Assembly (NCBI GenBank): GCA_009823395.1
Contig: CM020506.1
Span: 18,253,501 to 18,317,500 of the forward strand
Reading direction: 5' to 3'
Origin: Thamnaconus septentrionalis
Taxonomy: Eukaryota > Chordata > Actinopteri > Tetraodontiformes > Monacanthidae
Length of the DNA stretch: 64,000 bases
Shown: one piece after another, positions 61,701 through 64,000 of the stretch
Layout of the letters: each line of letters begins with the position of its first letter
How positions within the stretch are numbered: the first letter of the stretch is position 1
Translations under genes and position numbers: made by a program
Notes under the pieces: generated by a model
Database searches by the model: none
Told to the model about the DNA's origin: nothing
The model's input: the letters and a program-made list of their open reading frames with translations, nothing else

Positions 61701-63708
61701 GGAACCTACATCGTCATCGACAGCATGCTGCAGCAGATCAAGGACAAGAGCAGCATCAGCGTCCTAGATTTTCTCAAACATATCCGCACACAACGCAACT
61801 ACCTGGTGCAGACGGAGGTGAGGGAGTGGAGTACTGAAGGTTGTTTTGAAAATGTAAATGGGAGTTAGTTAGGAAGTCAGGCTGCGGGTGATTTTTTTTT
61901 TTTTCCATTGATGTCTCTTAGGTGTTCTTTCAGAAAATACAGACATAAATGAAGAGATGTAGACAAAACCTGATGTCATATTTTTAAGCTAAACAGCTTT
62001 TTGGTGCTGAGTCACATGGCTTCTCCTGGACAGGCTCTCCCACACACACTGTTGCAAAGCCACAATATCGATCCAGGCATAAAGATCATATATTTTATAG
62101 ACGACCTGCTCCATCTATAATTATTTAGTATGGAAACTGTAATGCACAGATCTACACTACCGTTCAAAAGTTTGGGGTCACTGACTCATTTCTGCATTGA
62201 GCTCCATTCTAACCAGTTTTATGAAATAATGATCTGGAAAGCTCTGCCATCATTACCAGCGCACGGAAATCAGTCAATATGTGCTCAACAAGTATGGGAA
62301 CATTTCAGTGTTTAATGAAAACCAATTCCAATAACTCATTAAAAATGATTGAGAGAATTCCAAGTTTGCAGAATTCTGTGTGAGCACATTAAAAGTTGGC
62401 TGTTTTAAAGAGTCTAAAATATAAACCATGGAACTTTGTTTATTTTATAGTTAAGCACACACAACTACCTGTGATTATAATGGAAAGCTTTGTTTTATAA
62501 ATGCTGCCATTTTTTAGCCATATGAAAGCATCCAACTTTATGAACCGTAATGATGACATTGGACACTTGATATTCATTCTCTGAAATCTCATTCAATTAG
62601 ACATTCAAGGCAGCAACTGTCAAAGCCGTCCCCTATGTGTTCAACCCCTGCCTAATGATTTCCCTGCACTAGTGATGTTCCTGGAGCATTCCAGTAGATT
62701 ATTCCACGAAGCTGGTCATAATGGAGTTCAATGGAGAAATGAGTCAGTGACCCAAAACCTTTGATGGGTAGCGTATGTGAACGAAAACTAACCAGTCTAC
62801 TTAATTAGTTTTTACTTCTCTTCTGTCTTTACTTTAAATTTCCACCGCTCCCTTTGCTTCTTGTTCCAATCTCAATGCCTTTTCCTACACTTCTATCATC
62901 ATCATCATCGTAGCCATCGACTCTTCCTCGGGCCAAAAATAAATAAATAAATAACATCCGATCACATAAATTCCTCAGCGGCTAATTTAAAAAGATCAAT
63001 AACAAAATCCACATCGGATGGATGCTCATTATGGCGAGCTGCTTATTCCTATTCTTATTGATTTCACACCATCTTATGTAAATTTATGGATTTGCTCACT
63101 CTGAACCCCCCCCTCTCCCCCCAGGAGCAGTACGTTTTCATCCACGACGCTCTGATGGAGGACATTCTGAGCAGGGAGACGGAGGTGCCCGCCTCGCAGC
63201 TGCACACTTACGTCAACAGCATCCTCACGCCCAACTGCACGGGCCGCACGCCGCTGGAGAAGCAGTTCAGGGTGAGCGAGCCCCTCCGGTCGCTGCAGGC
63301 GAGCTCTCGGGGGCGCGGGGGAGCGGCGCGGTCGGCGCTAACGGCTTTAATTACAGCCGTCCCCGGATCAGATGCTTGTTAGCGCGGCGCCCGGTGATAC
63401 AATAAATGTTTCATCAAGCCACTGCTCTTTCAATCTTTCAACGCCGAGAGAGAGAGCGGGGAGGGGAGGGAGGGGAGGGGAGAGGAGAGAGAGGAGAGAC
63501 GCTAATTGCTTGTGCACACGGCCGCTTCCTGATGTCACGTGTTCCGCGCCGAAGCGGCGGCGCGCTGGAGTTAAAAATCTGATCTGATCTTTTCCCCCCT
63601 CATCTCGCCACCAGCTTCTGACTCAGTGCAACTTGCGCTTCGTGGAATGCTTCAGTGCCCACAAGGACAGCAACAAGGAGAAGAACCGCAACTCCTCGGT
63701 GGTTCCGT
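12343..63708 (+). CDS. ptprg: Receptor-type tyrosine-protein phosphatase gamma, partial (21 internal exons)
   Basis: A single-pass membrane phosphatase that removes phosphate from tyrosines of cytoplasmic and membrane signalling proteins; its extracellular carbonic-anhydrase-like domain binds contactins in known family members. The CDS is the join of the 21 exons listed below. All introns are GT-AG, and junction phases agree throughout (2 leading bases, 1105 codons, 1 trailing base). Order seen: CA-like domain, fibronectin III domain, mucin-like spacer, transmembrane helix, juxtamembrane segment, D1 phosphatase with WPD loop and [10 protein letters not shown] signature, start of D2. This order occurs only in PTPRG and PTPRZ1. 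The conserved spacer start ([17 protein letters not shown]) and the D1 sequence, recalled from human PTPRG, point to gamma, not zeta. The first exon (signal peptide) and most of D2 are outside the window; 1105 codons plus those parts would approach the roughly 1445 residues of human PTPRG. Which teleost paralogue (a or b) cannot be told. Confidence 0.97.
12523..17885. other. Intron 2 of ptprg
   Basis: 5.4 kb, with no exon seen. It contains a well delimited hAT MITE (13163-13521), a (TTTA)n run (about 16911-16935), many T-rich homopolymers (15943-15980, 16203-16216, 16588-16602) and a short GTC/GTT triplet patch near 15762-15795. The 14515-14555 area is a short TCC-rich patch. The remainder shows no recognised element. 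Confidence 0.85.
13163..13521. mobile_element. hAT-family MITE with perfect 8-bp target duplication
   Basis: The ends read TAGTGTTGTCA (13163-13173) and TGACAACACTG (13511-13521), inverted repeats in the hAT YAG...CTR style. The octamer CTTCAGAT flanks both sides (13155-13162 and 13522-13529), the 8-bp duplication expected of hAT transposition. The inside is rich in 'atcgtattg' and 'tatcgaa' motifs and has a GC-rich centre, with no transposase frame. It is non-autonomous. Confidence 0.88.
17886..18034 (+). CDS. ptprg: ptprg exon 3: CA-like domain, degenerate zinc site
   Basis: Acceptor CCTCCAG, donor GTAAAG; 2 leading bases plus 49 codons, ending in phase 0. It encodes [27 protein letters not shown] and GSAGSEH, almost identical to human PTPRG. 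Active carbonic anhydrases have His-x-His before Trp-Gly; here the first ligand position is Glu (E-F-H-W-G), so one zinc ligand is lost, as in mammalian PTPRG. NGS is a potential glycosylation site. Confidence 0.97.
18741..19206 (+). mobile_element. Old diverged copy of the (GAAT)-type retroposon family
   Basis: Blocks 'cagtggtcaacactgtcgtc' and 'tctcacagcaagaag' at 18750-18781, 'gttctctctgggtaccccgg' and 'cttcctcccacagtccaaaa' at about 18998-19038, and 'ggctccagcaactccccacg' near 19146 follow the same order as the complement of the 6020-6387 element. It therefore reads on the + strand. It is strongly diverged and split by the tetranucleotide microsatellite at 18796-18893. No target duplication is visible. 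Confidence 0.65.
18796..18893. repeat. Inverted tetranucleotide microsatellites (GATA/GATG)n ... (TATC/CATC)n
   Basis: 18796-18820 is GATAGATAGATGGATGGATA-like. After a 26-base spacer, 18847-18893 is the complementary CTATC/CCATC repeat. The two arms can pair over about 25 bases with slippage, giving a hairpin. Confidence 0.9.
24598..24799. repeat. Alternating TA/TG microsatellite
   Basis: About 200 bases of alternating pyrimidine-purine sequence (TATATA, TGTGTG, TATGTA blocks). It generates spurious Tyr/Cys/Val/Ile-rich open frames on both strands, none of them coding. Confidence 0.95.
26735..26830 (+). CDS. ptprg: ptprg exon 4: CA-like domain
   Basis: Acceptor CCGCAG, donor GTACAG; exactly 32 codons, phase 0 at both ends. 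It encodes [14 protein letters not shown] and [13 protein letters not shown], matching human PTPRG MQIFFYNPDDFDSF and IIGAMAIFFQ. The Gln in M-Q-I falls where the third zinc-binding His of active carbonic anhydrases lies, so two of three ligands are absent and the domain should be a non-catalytic binding module. The frame continues past the donor into the intron, but homology ends at the GT. Confidence 0.97.
26831..29581. other. Intron 4 of ptprg
   Basis: 2.75 kb. It contains a 5'-truncated retroposon (27612-27745) and a (GCC)n patch near 28895-28913. The rest is unique-looking sequence with no exon or recognised regulatory site. Confidence 0.85.
27612..27745 (+). mobile_element. 5'-truncated non-LTR retroposon with (GAAT)n tail and 11-bp TSD
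   Basis: Same family as 6020-6387 but in the opposite orientation. It carries 'gcgatgaactggcgacttgt', 'gtccagggtgtaccctgcct', 'gctgggataggctccagcag' and 'ggaataagcggtatagaaga', and ends in (GAAT)n. A perfect duplication TGTTGTATATT flanks it (27601-27611 and 27746-27756), so the insertion is complete as inserted and was truncated during target-primed reverse transcription. Confidence 0.9.
29582..29648 (+). CDS. ptprg: ptprg exon 5: CA-like domain
   Basis: Preceded by a long T tract and TCCTGCAG, followed by GTCAGT. It holds 22 codons plus 1 base. It encodes [22 protein letters not shown], aligning with human [21 protein letters not shown]. The split Glu codon is completed by exon 6. Confidence 0.96.
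29649..32191. other. Intron 5 of ptprg
   Basis: 2.5 kb with no exon. It shows GC-rich patches around 30230-30370, polypyrimidine stretches near 31130-31210 and 31670-31710, and short AGA-rich runs (30800-30835, 31069-31090). No mobile element is recognised. Confidence 0.85.
32192..32349 (+). CDS. ptprg: ptprg exon 6: CA-like domain
   Basis: Acceptor CCAACAG, donor GTGCGT; 2 leading bases plus 52 codons. It encodes [38 protein letters not shown] and [19 protein letters not shown] is the carbonic-anhydrase family signature near the C-terminal part of the fold, retained even though the zinc ligands are lost. Confidence 0.97.
32350..33481. other. Intron 6 of ptprg
   Basis: 1.1 kb. A short (CA)n run lies at about 32374-32387. 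No exon or mobile element is recognised; the 132- and 165-codon frames on opposite strands here overlap each other and match nothing known. Confidence 0.85.
33482..33674 (+). CDS. ptprg: ptprg exon 7: end of CA-like domain and linker
   Basis: Acceptor CCGGCAG, donor GTGAGC; 64 codons plus 1 base. It encodes [30 protein letters not shown], nearly identical to human. The divergent linker follows ([24 protein letters not shown]) and then TEASR. GC content is clearly higher than in the flanking intron. Confidence 0.97.
33951..34071. repeat. (ATT/ATC)n trinucleotide array
   Basis: About 40 units of ATT with interspersed ATC. Its translations on the two strands are Tyr/His-rich and Asn/Asp-rich artefacts. 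Confidence 0.95.
34730..34845 (+). mobile_element. Fragment of a fish DNA-transposon MITE (CACTTTATTAGG family)
   Basis: 'atcactttattaggcgcatc', 'ttaacgcaaatatttaatca' and 'gccaatggcgtggctgcatt' follow the start of a common fish repeat whose end reads CACTTTATTAGGTACACC. Only one end is present and no partner inverted repeat is found, so it is a decayed fragment. The family is recalled, not searched. Confidence 0.55.
35460..35600. repeat. (ATAGA)n repeat with adjoining retroposon tail
   Basis: Pentanucleotide AATAG/GAATA repeats at 35461-35512 run into 'tactttattgattcccaaac', a segment common at the ends of fish retroposons. Unit purity is moderate. Confidence 0.6.
36738..37294. mobile_element. 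Fold-back element with long imperfect inverted arms
   Basis: The left arm (36738-36978) is largely the reverse complement of 37039-37294. Paired blocks include GATGCAAATTCACAAAC with GTGAATTTGCATC, TACAAAAAGAGG with CCTCTTTTTGTA, GACATAAAAACATA with TATGTTTTTATGTC and CCTGCAGGGGGC with GCCCCCTGCAGG. TGCAAACCAAGAAAACACAT also pairs with ATGTGTTTTCTTGGTTTGCA. The loop is about 60 bases. There is no coding capacity; exact ends and target duplication are not resolved. It is probably a non-autonomous DNA element, though a decayed inverted duplication is possible. Confidence 0.8.
39650..40328. repeat. 680-bp polypyrimidine (TCC-rich) minisatellite with ~110-120-bp higher-order unit
   Basis: The + strand is almost wholly C and T. 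It starts as (CCTCCA)n and becomes a nested repeat: TCCCCATTCT recurs at 39921, 40042, 40150 and 40268, that is at intervals of 121, 108 and 118 bases. All three forward frames and one reverse frame stay open for over 80-300 codons simply because C/T sequence has no stop codons. It is not a gene. Confidence 0.93.
40642..40714 (+). repeat. (GT)36 microsatellite upstream of exon 8
   Basis: 73 uninterrupted bases of GT ending 79 bases before the exon 8 acceptor. The pre-mRNA carries a long UG repeat next to a 3' splice site. Confidence 0.98.
40794..40978 (+). CDS. ptprg: ptprg exon 8: first half of fibronectin III domain
   Basis: Acceptor CCCTCTCAG after a strong pyrimidine tract, donor GTGAGT; 2 leading bases plus 61 codons. 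It encodes [26 protein letters not shown], then [14 protein letters not shown] and KTFTK, matching human PTPRG ([17 protein letters not shown], IYHPP..NYMISYSW). V-S-W and Y-x-V-S-Y are the B and C strand landmarks of FN3. NQT is a glycosylation sequon. Confidence 0.97.
41010..41585. mobile_element. Decayed hAT-like element (GTGTCAAACTC family)
   Basis: The left end has 'cttcaaactcaaatacaggg', 'ggccaaaattcaaatcttgg' and 'gatatttattgaaaaagtct'. The right end has 'ggccaaagttggcccgcggg' and 'gggccatagtttgacaccta'. These are the two ends of a widespread vertebrate hAT repeat. The termini (CAAACTCAAAT and AGTTTGACACC) are still partly inverted. No transposase frame remains. It begins about 30 bases after the exon 8 donor. 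Confidence 0.65.
44465..45434 (+). mobile_element. piggyBac-type transposon relic with TTAA ends
   Basis: TTAACCCTTTAGGCGCCA at 44465-44482 and TGGCACTTAAAGGGTTAA at 45417-45434 are inverted repeats with two mismatches, flanked by the TTAA duplication typical of piggyBac. The 5' part keeps an open frame (44540-44845) with a basic stretch, then an acidic/Ser stretch ([15 protein letters not shown]), a composition usual for piggyBac transposase N-termini. The catalytic part is absent. The element is 970 bp including both TTAA copies, so internally deleted and non-autonomous. Confidence 0.85.
44540..44845 (+). pseudogene. Truncated piggyBac-like transposase N-terminus
   Basis: The 101-codon open frame ends with QSSR and a stop at 44843-44845. 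A second possible start is the ATG at 44576 ([15 protein letters not shown]). An arginine-rich patch ([16 protein letters not shown]) precedes an acidic Ser/Asp/Glu stretch. Its position just inside the left TTAA end fits the start of a transposase gene. The DDD catalytic domain is missing, so the product, if any, would be inactive. Assignment rests on position and composition only. Confidence 0.4.
48726..48834 (+). CDS. ptprg: ptprg exon 9: second half of fibronectin III domain
   Basis: Acceptor CCCTTACAG, donor GTACGC; 36 codons plus 1 base. It encodes [36 protein letters not shown], matching human [37 protein letters not shown]-x-F-R-V-x-A-V is the FN3 F-strand motif. NVS is a sequon. Confidence 0.97.
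48956..49005 (+). CDS. ptprg: ptprg exon 10: FN3-to-spacer link
   Basis: Acceptor GCCCCCAG, donor GTGAGT; 2 bases plus 16 codons. With the split Ala it reads [17 protein letters not shown], matching human ANTTRIFQGTRIVKTG. It is bounded by very short introns of 121 and 91 bases. Confidence 0.96.
49097..49904 (+). CDS. ptprg: ptprg exon 11: large mucin-like spacer exon
   Basis: Acceptor CTTTTCCTCAG, donor GTGAGC; 269 codons plus 1 base in the frame set by exons 10 and 12. It starts [25 protein letters not shown] and [20 protein letters not shown], practically the human spacer start. From about residue 95 the frame becomes Arg-rich, whereas human has an acidic Glu/Lys/Asp stretch then Thr/Pro-rich sequence. 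Those compositions appear here in the other two frames: 49399-49531 in +1 as [16 protein letters not shown], then 49584-49732 in the third frame as [20 protein letters not shown]. The frame returns before [15 protein letters not shown]. The nominal frame has no stop, so the exon is called whole, but its middle translation is doubtful. The spacer is extracellular and expected to be heavily O-glycosylated. Confidence 0.88.
50387..50431. repeat. Perfect 20-bp inverted repeat with 5-base loop
   Basis: GCCAAATATTGACCGGGCCC at 50387-50406 is followed by CCGAT and then its exact complement at 50412-50431. Pairing does not extend outward (CCAAAT against TCCTTC), so it is a sharp 20-bp stem. Confidence 0.97.
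50479..50516. repeat. (CT)n ... (GA)n inverted repeat
   Basis: A CT run ending CTCTCCC is followed within a few bases by GAGAGACAGAGAGAGAGAG, so the two halves can pair in one strand. It lies 47 bases downstream of the 20-bp palindrome. Confidence 0.9.
50860..50998 (+). CDS. ptprg: ptprg exon 12: transmembrane helix
   Basis: Acceptor GCTTCCCAG, donor GTGAGT; 2 bases, 45 codons, 2 bases. It encodes [18 protein letters not shown], then the membrane segment [20 protein letters not shown] continuing IVMVYWR. This matches human [22 protein letters not shown]...VYWR. The Arg after Trp is a stop-transfer residue. NVT is a sequon just outside the membrane. In human an extra juxtamembrane segment can follow YWR; no matching exon is recognised in intron 12. 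Confidence 0.97.
50999..53187. other. Intron 12 of ptprg
   Basis: 2.2 kb. It contains (CAG)n near 51780-51796, a pyrimidine-rich stretch at 52070-52180, an AGAC/GAGA patch at 52343-52376, and A or T homopolymers at 52617-52634 and 52744-52760. No alternative juxtamembrane exon like the human [10 protein letters not shown] segment is found. No mobile element is recognised. Confidence 0.82.
53188..53279 (+). CDS. ptprg: ptprg exon 13: juxtamembrane segment
   Basis: Acceptor CCCCACAG, donor GTAAGC; 1 base completes Arg, then 30 codons and 1 base. It encodes [30 protein letters not shown], matching human [30 protein letters not shown]. The segment is cytoplasmic and precedes the D1 wedge. Confidence 0.97.
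53280..55794. other. Intron 13 of ptprg
   Basis: 2.5 kb. A (CT)n run follows the donor (53284-53330), with TTC repeats at 53527-53542 and a T run at 53608-53621. An imperfect (CAGC)n stretch lies at 54476-54494 and a G-rich patch at 54654-54705. No exon or mobile element is recognised. Confidence 0.83.
55795..55886 (+). CDS. ptprg: ptprg exon 14: juxtamembrane / D1 N-terminal helix
   Basis: Acceptor TCTTGCAG; 2 bases plus 30 codons, ending in phase 0. It encodes [30 protein letters not shown], matching human [30 protein letters not shown], the start of the phosphatase domain. The donor is GTGCTT, a poor match to GTRAGT at +4 to +6. Reading through it gives VLGTPLQ and a stop at 55908, overlapping an AATAAA. 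Confidence 0.96.
55887..57371. other. Intron 14 of ptprg
   Basis: 1.5 kb. It begins with a read-through stop and AATAAA (55906-55911). It has a CAC/CAG-rich patch at 56605-56660, which yields a His-rich frame, and a C10 run near 57021-57032. No further exon is recognised. Confidence 0.85.
55906..55911 (+). promoter_or_regulatory. Candidate intronic polyadenylation signal AATAAA
   Basis: AATAAA lies 20 bases into intron 14 and overlaps the in-frame TAA at 55908-55910 reached by reading through the weak exon 14 donor. Downstream comes an A16 run (55924-55939) and then T/GT-rich sequence (about 55967-56040), as polyadenylation downstream elements have. Use is not shown, and the genomic A16 could mimic a poly(A) end by oligo-dT mispriming. 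Confidence 0.4.
57372..57468 (+). CDS. ptprg: ptprg exon 15: D1 phosphatase, KNRY motif
   Basis: Acceptor CACTCCAG, donor GTGAGT; 32 codons plus 1 base. It encodes [36 protein letters not shown] is the phosphotyrosine-recognition loop motif of classical PTPs, intact here. Confidence 0.98.
57609..57691 (+). CDS. ptprg: ptprg exon 16: D1 phosphatase
   Basis: Acceptor CCCCCTCAG, donor GTACGT; 2 bases plus 27 codons. It encodes [34 protein letters not shown] is a core motif of classical PTPs. Confidence 0.98.
57964..58098 (+). CDS. ptprg: ptprg exon 17: D1 phosphatase
   Basis: Acceptor CTTTCAG, donor GTAGGT; 45 codons, phase 0 at both ends. It encodes [29 protein letters not shown] and [14 protein letters not shown]-x-Q-G-P, DFWRM-W and M-x-T-N-L-V-E are the expected PTP core motifs. 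Confidence 0.98.
58186..58320 (+). CDS. ptprg: ptprg exon 18: D1 phosphatase
   Basis: Acceptor TTCCCCCAG, donor GTATTG; 45 codons. It encodes [36 protein letters not shown] and RNTKVKK. K-C-x-x-Y-W-P is the PTP motif. Exons 17 and 18 are separated by only 87 bases. Confidence 0.98.
58321..60148. other. Intron 18 of ptprg
   Basis: 1.8 kb, of which about 1.1 kb (58558-59687) is a TTAA-flanked DNA element. A short alternating GT/GC patch lies near 59761-59800. No exon is seen. Confidence 0.87.
58558..59687. mobile_element. TTAA-flanked DNA transposon, non-autonomous
   Basis: The left end is TTAAAGGGGCCCTG (58558-58571) and the right end AGGACCCCTTTAA (59675-59687). These are inverted, AGGGG-C/T-CCT, inside TTAA duplications, which fits a piggyBac- or Kolobok-type element. 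Inside is a direct duplication: 'cagtacctcgagtggccact' with 'ccagttcttataatac' at about 59086-59165 and again at about 59452-59555. No transposase frame is seen. Similar AAAGGGGCCC elements are common in fish. Confidence 0.75.
60149..60321 (+). CDS. ptprg: ptprg exon 19: D1 phosphatase, WPD loop
   Basis: Acceptor GTCGCGCAG, donor GTACGG; 57 codons plus 2 bases. It encodes [39 protein letters not shown] and ends GPVLVHC plus a split Ser. WPDMGVP carries the general-acid Asp; the Cys of VHC is the catalytic nucleophile. Both are intact. Confidence 0.98.
60322..61681. other. Intron 19 of ptprg
   Basis: 1.36 kb, mostly filled by nested repeats (60530-61620). It splits the catalytic signature between Cys and Gly ([10 protein letters not shown]). 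Confidence 0.88.
60530..61620. mobile_element. hAT-like element containing a nested LINE tail
   Basis: The outer ends read GGGGTCACCAACC (60533-60545) and GGTTGGTGAC (about 61609-61618), an inverted pair typical of a vertebrate hAT repeat. Between them, 60645-60850 begins (TTTAG)n, then 'gaaaaggagtgagaagaagt' and 'ctactcccacccttaataac', the antisense 3' region of a fish LINE; related LINE-like sequence continues to about 61500. This reads as a later insertion into the hAT copy. No target duplication is proven. Confidence 0.6.
61682..61817 (+). CDS. ptprg: ptprg exon 20: D1 catalytic signature
   Basis: Acceptor CCTTCAG, donor GTGAGG; 1 base plus 45 codons. Joined to exon 19 it completes [20 protein letters not shown]. 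The P-loop Cys-x5-Arg is intact, so D1 should be catalytically active. It continues [20 protein letters not shown] and QRNYLVQTE; the Q-R-x-x-x-V-Q-T Q-loop is present. Confidence 0.98.
61818..63124. other. Intron 20 of ptprg
   Basis: 1.3 kb containing a Tc1/mariner-like non-autonomous element (62153-62775), a short (ATC)n near 62891-62908 and (AAAT)n at 62938-62954. No exon is seen. Confidence 0.88.
62153..62775. mobile_element. Non-autonomous DNA transposon with ~40-bp TIRs and TA flanks
   Basis: The left end TACACTACCGTTCAAAAGTT then TGGGGTCACTGACTCATTTCT is inverted at the right end: AGAAATGAGTCAGTGACCC then AAAACCTTTGATGGGTAGCG, TA. About 33 of 41 positions match. TA at each end fits a Tc1/mariner target. 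It is 623 bp with no transposase. The CACTACCGTTCAAAAGTTTGG terminus is widespread in animal genomes; superfamily assignment is tentative. Confidence 0.78.
63125..63271 (+). CDS. ptprg: ptprg exon 21: end of D1, D1-D2 linker
   Basis: Acceptor CCCCCCAG, donor GTGAGC; 49 codons. It encodes [21 protein letters not shown] then [25 protein letters not shown]. Human reads [21 protein letters not shown]...LEKQFK, the same 49 residues in length. Confidence 0.97.
63272..63614. other. Intron 21 of ptprg
   Basis: 343 bases, GC-rich at the start, with a GAGAG/GGGGA purine patch at 63447-63497. No other feature is seen. Confidence 0.85.
63615..63708 (+). CDS. ptprg: ptprg exon 22: start of D2 pseudophosphatase domain
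   Basis: Acceptor GCCACCAG, donor GTAAGT; 31 codons plus 1 base. It encodes [20 protein letters not shown] then [11 protein letters not shown], matching human [35 protein letters not shown] replaces the KNRY motif of D1, a mark of the non-catalytic D2. The rest of D2 lies beyond the window. Confidence 0.97.
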
Positions 63709-63892
63709 GTAAGTACCTTATCTGCCCCGGCGCAGAAGGCGGAGAGAGAGAGAGGGGGTTGGCGGAGGGGAGGGGGAGGGGCTCTGGAGAACCAAGTCAA
63801 TGTTGAACTTGAAATAACGGCGTCGTCGTGCTTCAGTCAAAGAGGCCGTTTGGTTTTAGGCCTTGCATGCAGTCAAAGCATCATAGATCTGA

Positions 63893-63894
<2 letters not shown>

Positions 63895-63966
<72 letters not shown>

Positions 63967-64000
63967 TATATATAAATACATATATATACATGTGTATATA
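63895..64000. repeat. (TG)31 microsatellite passing into TATATG repeat at window edge
   Basis: TG units fill 63895-63956, then alternating TA/TG/CA continues to the last base. It lies in intron 22; its true end is outside the window. Confidence 0.95.

Noticed and set aside
1..64000. CRISPR arrays, operons, bacterial promoters, riboswitches or a viral insertion
   Set aside because: No direct-repeat/spacer pattern, no compact gene clusters and no viral genes. Everything supports a vertebrate intron-exon gene.

Overview
The window is vertebrate nuclear DNA, almost certainly from a ray-finned (probably percomorph) fish. The evidence is GT-AG introns, large non-coding spaces filled with microsatellites, and several repeat families typical of teleosts. 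These include (GAAT)n-tailed retroposons, a tRNA-like SINE, hAT-type MITEs, a piggyBac relic and TTAA-flanked elements. There is no bacterial, viral or organellar gene content.

It contains one protein-coding gene, read on the + strand from end to end: the receptor-type protein tyrosine phosphatase gamma gene (ptprg; a or b co-orthologue not resolved). Twenty-one consecutive internal exons lie between 12343 and 63708. Every intron is GT-AG and every junction phase agrees, giving 1105 complete codons. The signal-peptide exon (left) and most of the second phosphatase domain (right) lie outside the window. In order, the exons encode a carbonic-anhydrase-like domain (12343-33674), a fibronectin type III domain (40794-48834), a short link and one large low-complexity mucin-like spacer exon (48956-49904). 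They continue with the transmembrane helix (50860-50998), the juxtamembrane segment (53188-55886), the complete catalytic D1 phosphatase domain (57372-63271) and the first residues of D2 (63615-63708).

Layout: 1-12342 is the end of intron 1. From 12.3 to 33.7 kb six small CA-domain exons sit in introns of 1.1-8.7 kb. From 33.7 to 48.7 kb two very large introns hold most of the unusual sequence: a 680-bp pyrimidine tract, a (GT)36 run, a fold-back element and a piggyBac relic. From 48.7 to 63.7 kb the exons are dense.

The most interesting points are these. (1) In the 808-bp spacer exon, the acidic and Thr/Pro-rich protein expected for PTPRG appears in shifted frames, while the nominal frame stays open but becomes strongly basic. 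(2) A weak splice donor after exon 14 is followed at once by an in-frame stop overlapping AATAAA, a candidate intronic polyadenylation site that would give a phosphatase-less membrane receptor. (3) There is a perfect 20-bp snap-back palindrome in intron 11. (4) A (GT)36 tract lies just upstream of the FN3 exon acceptor, and exons 8+9 together are an in-frame cassette. (5) Several transposon insertions can be delimited to the base by target-site duplications. I found no evidence of a wholly new gene system. Exon numbers assume one coding exon upstream of the window.
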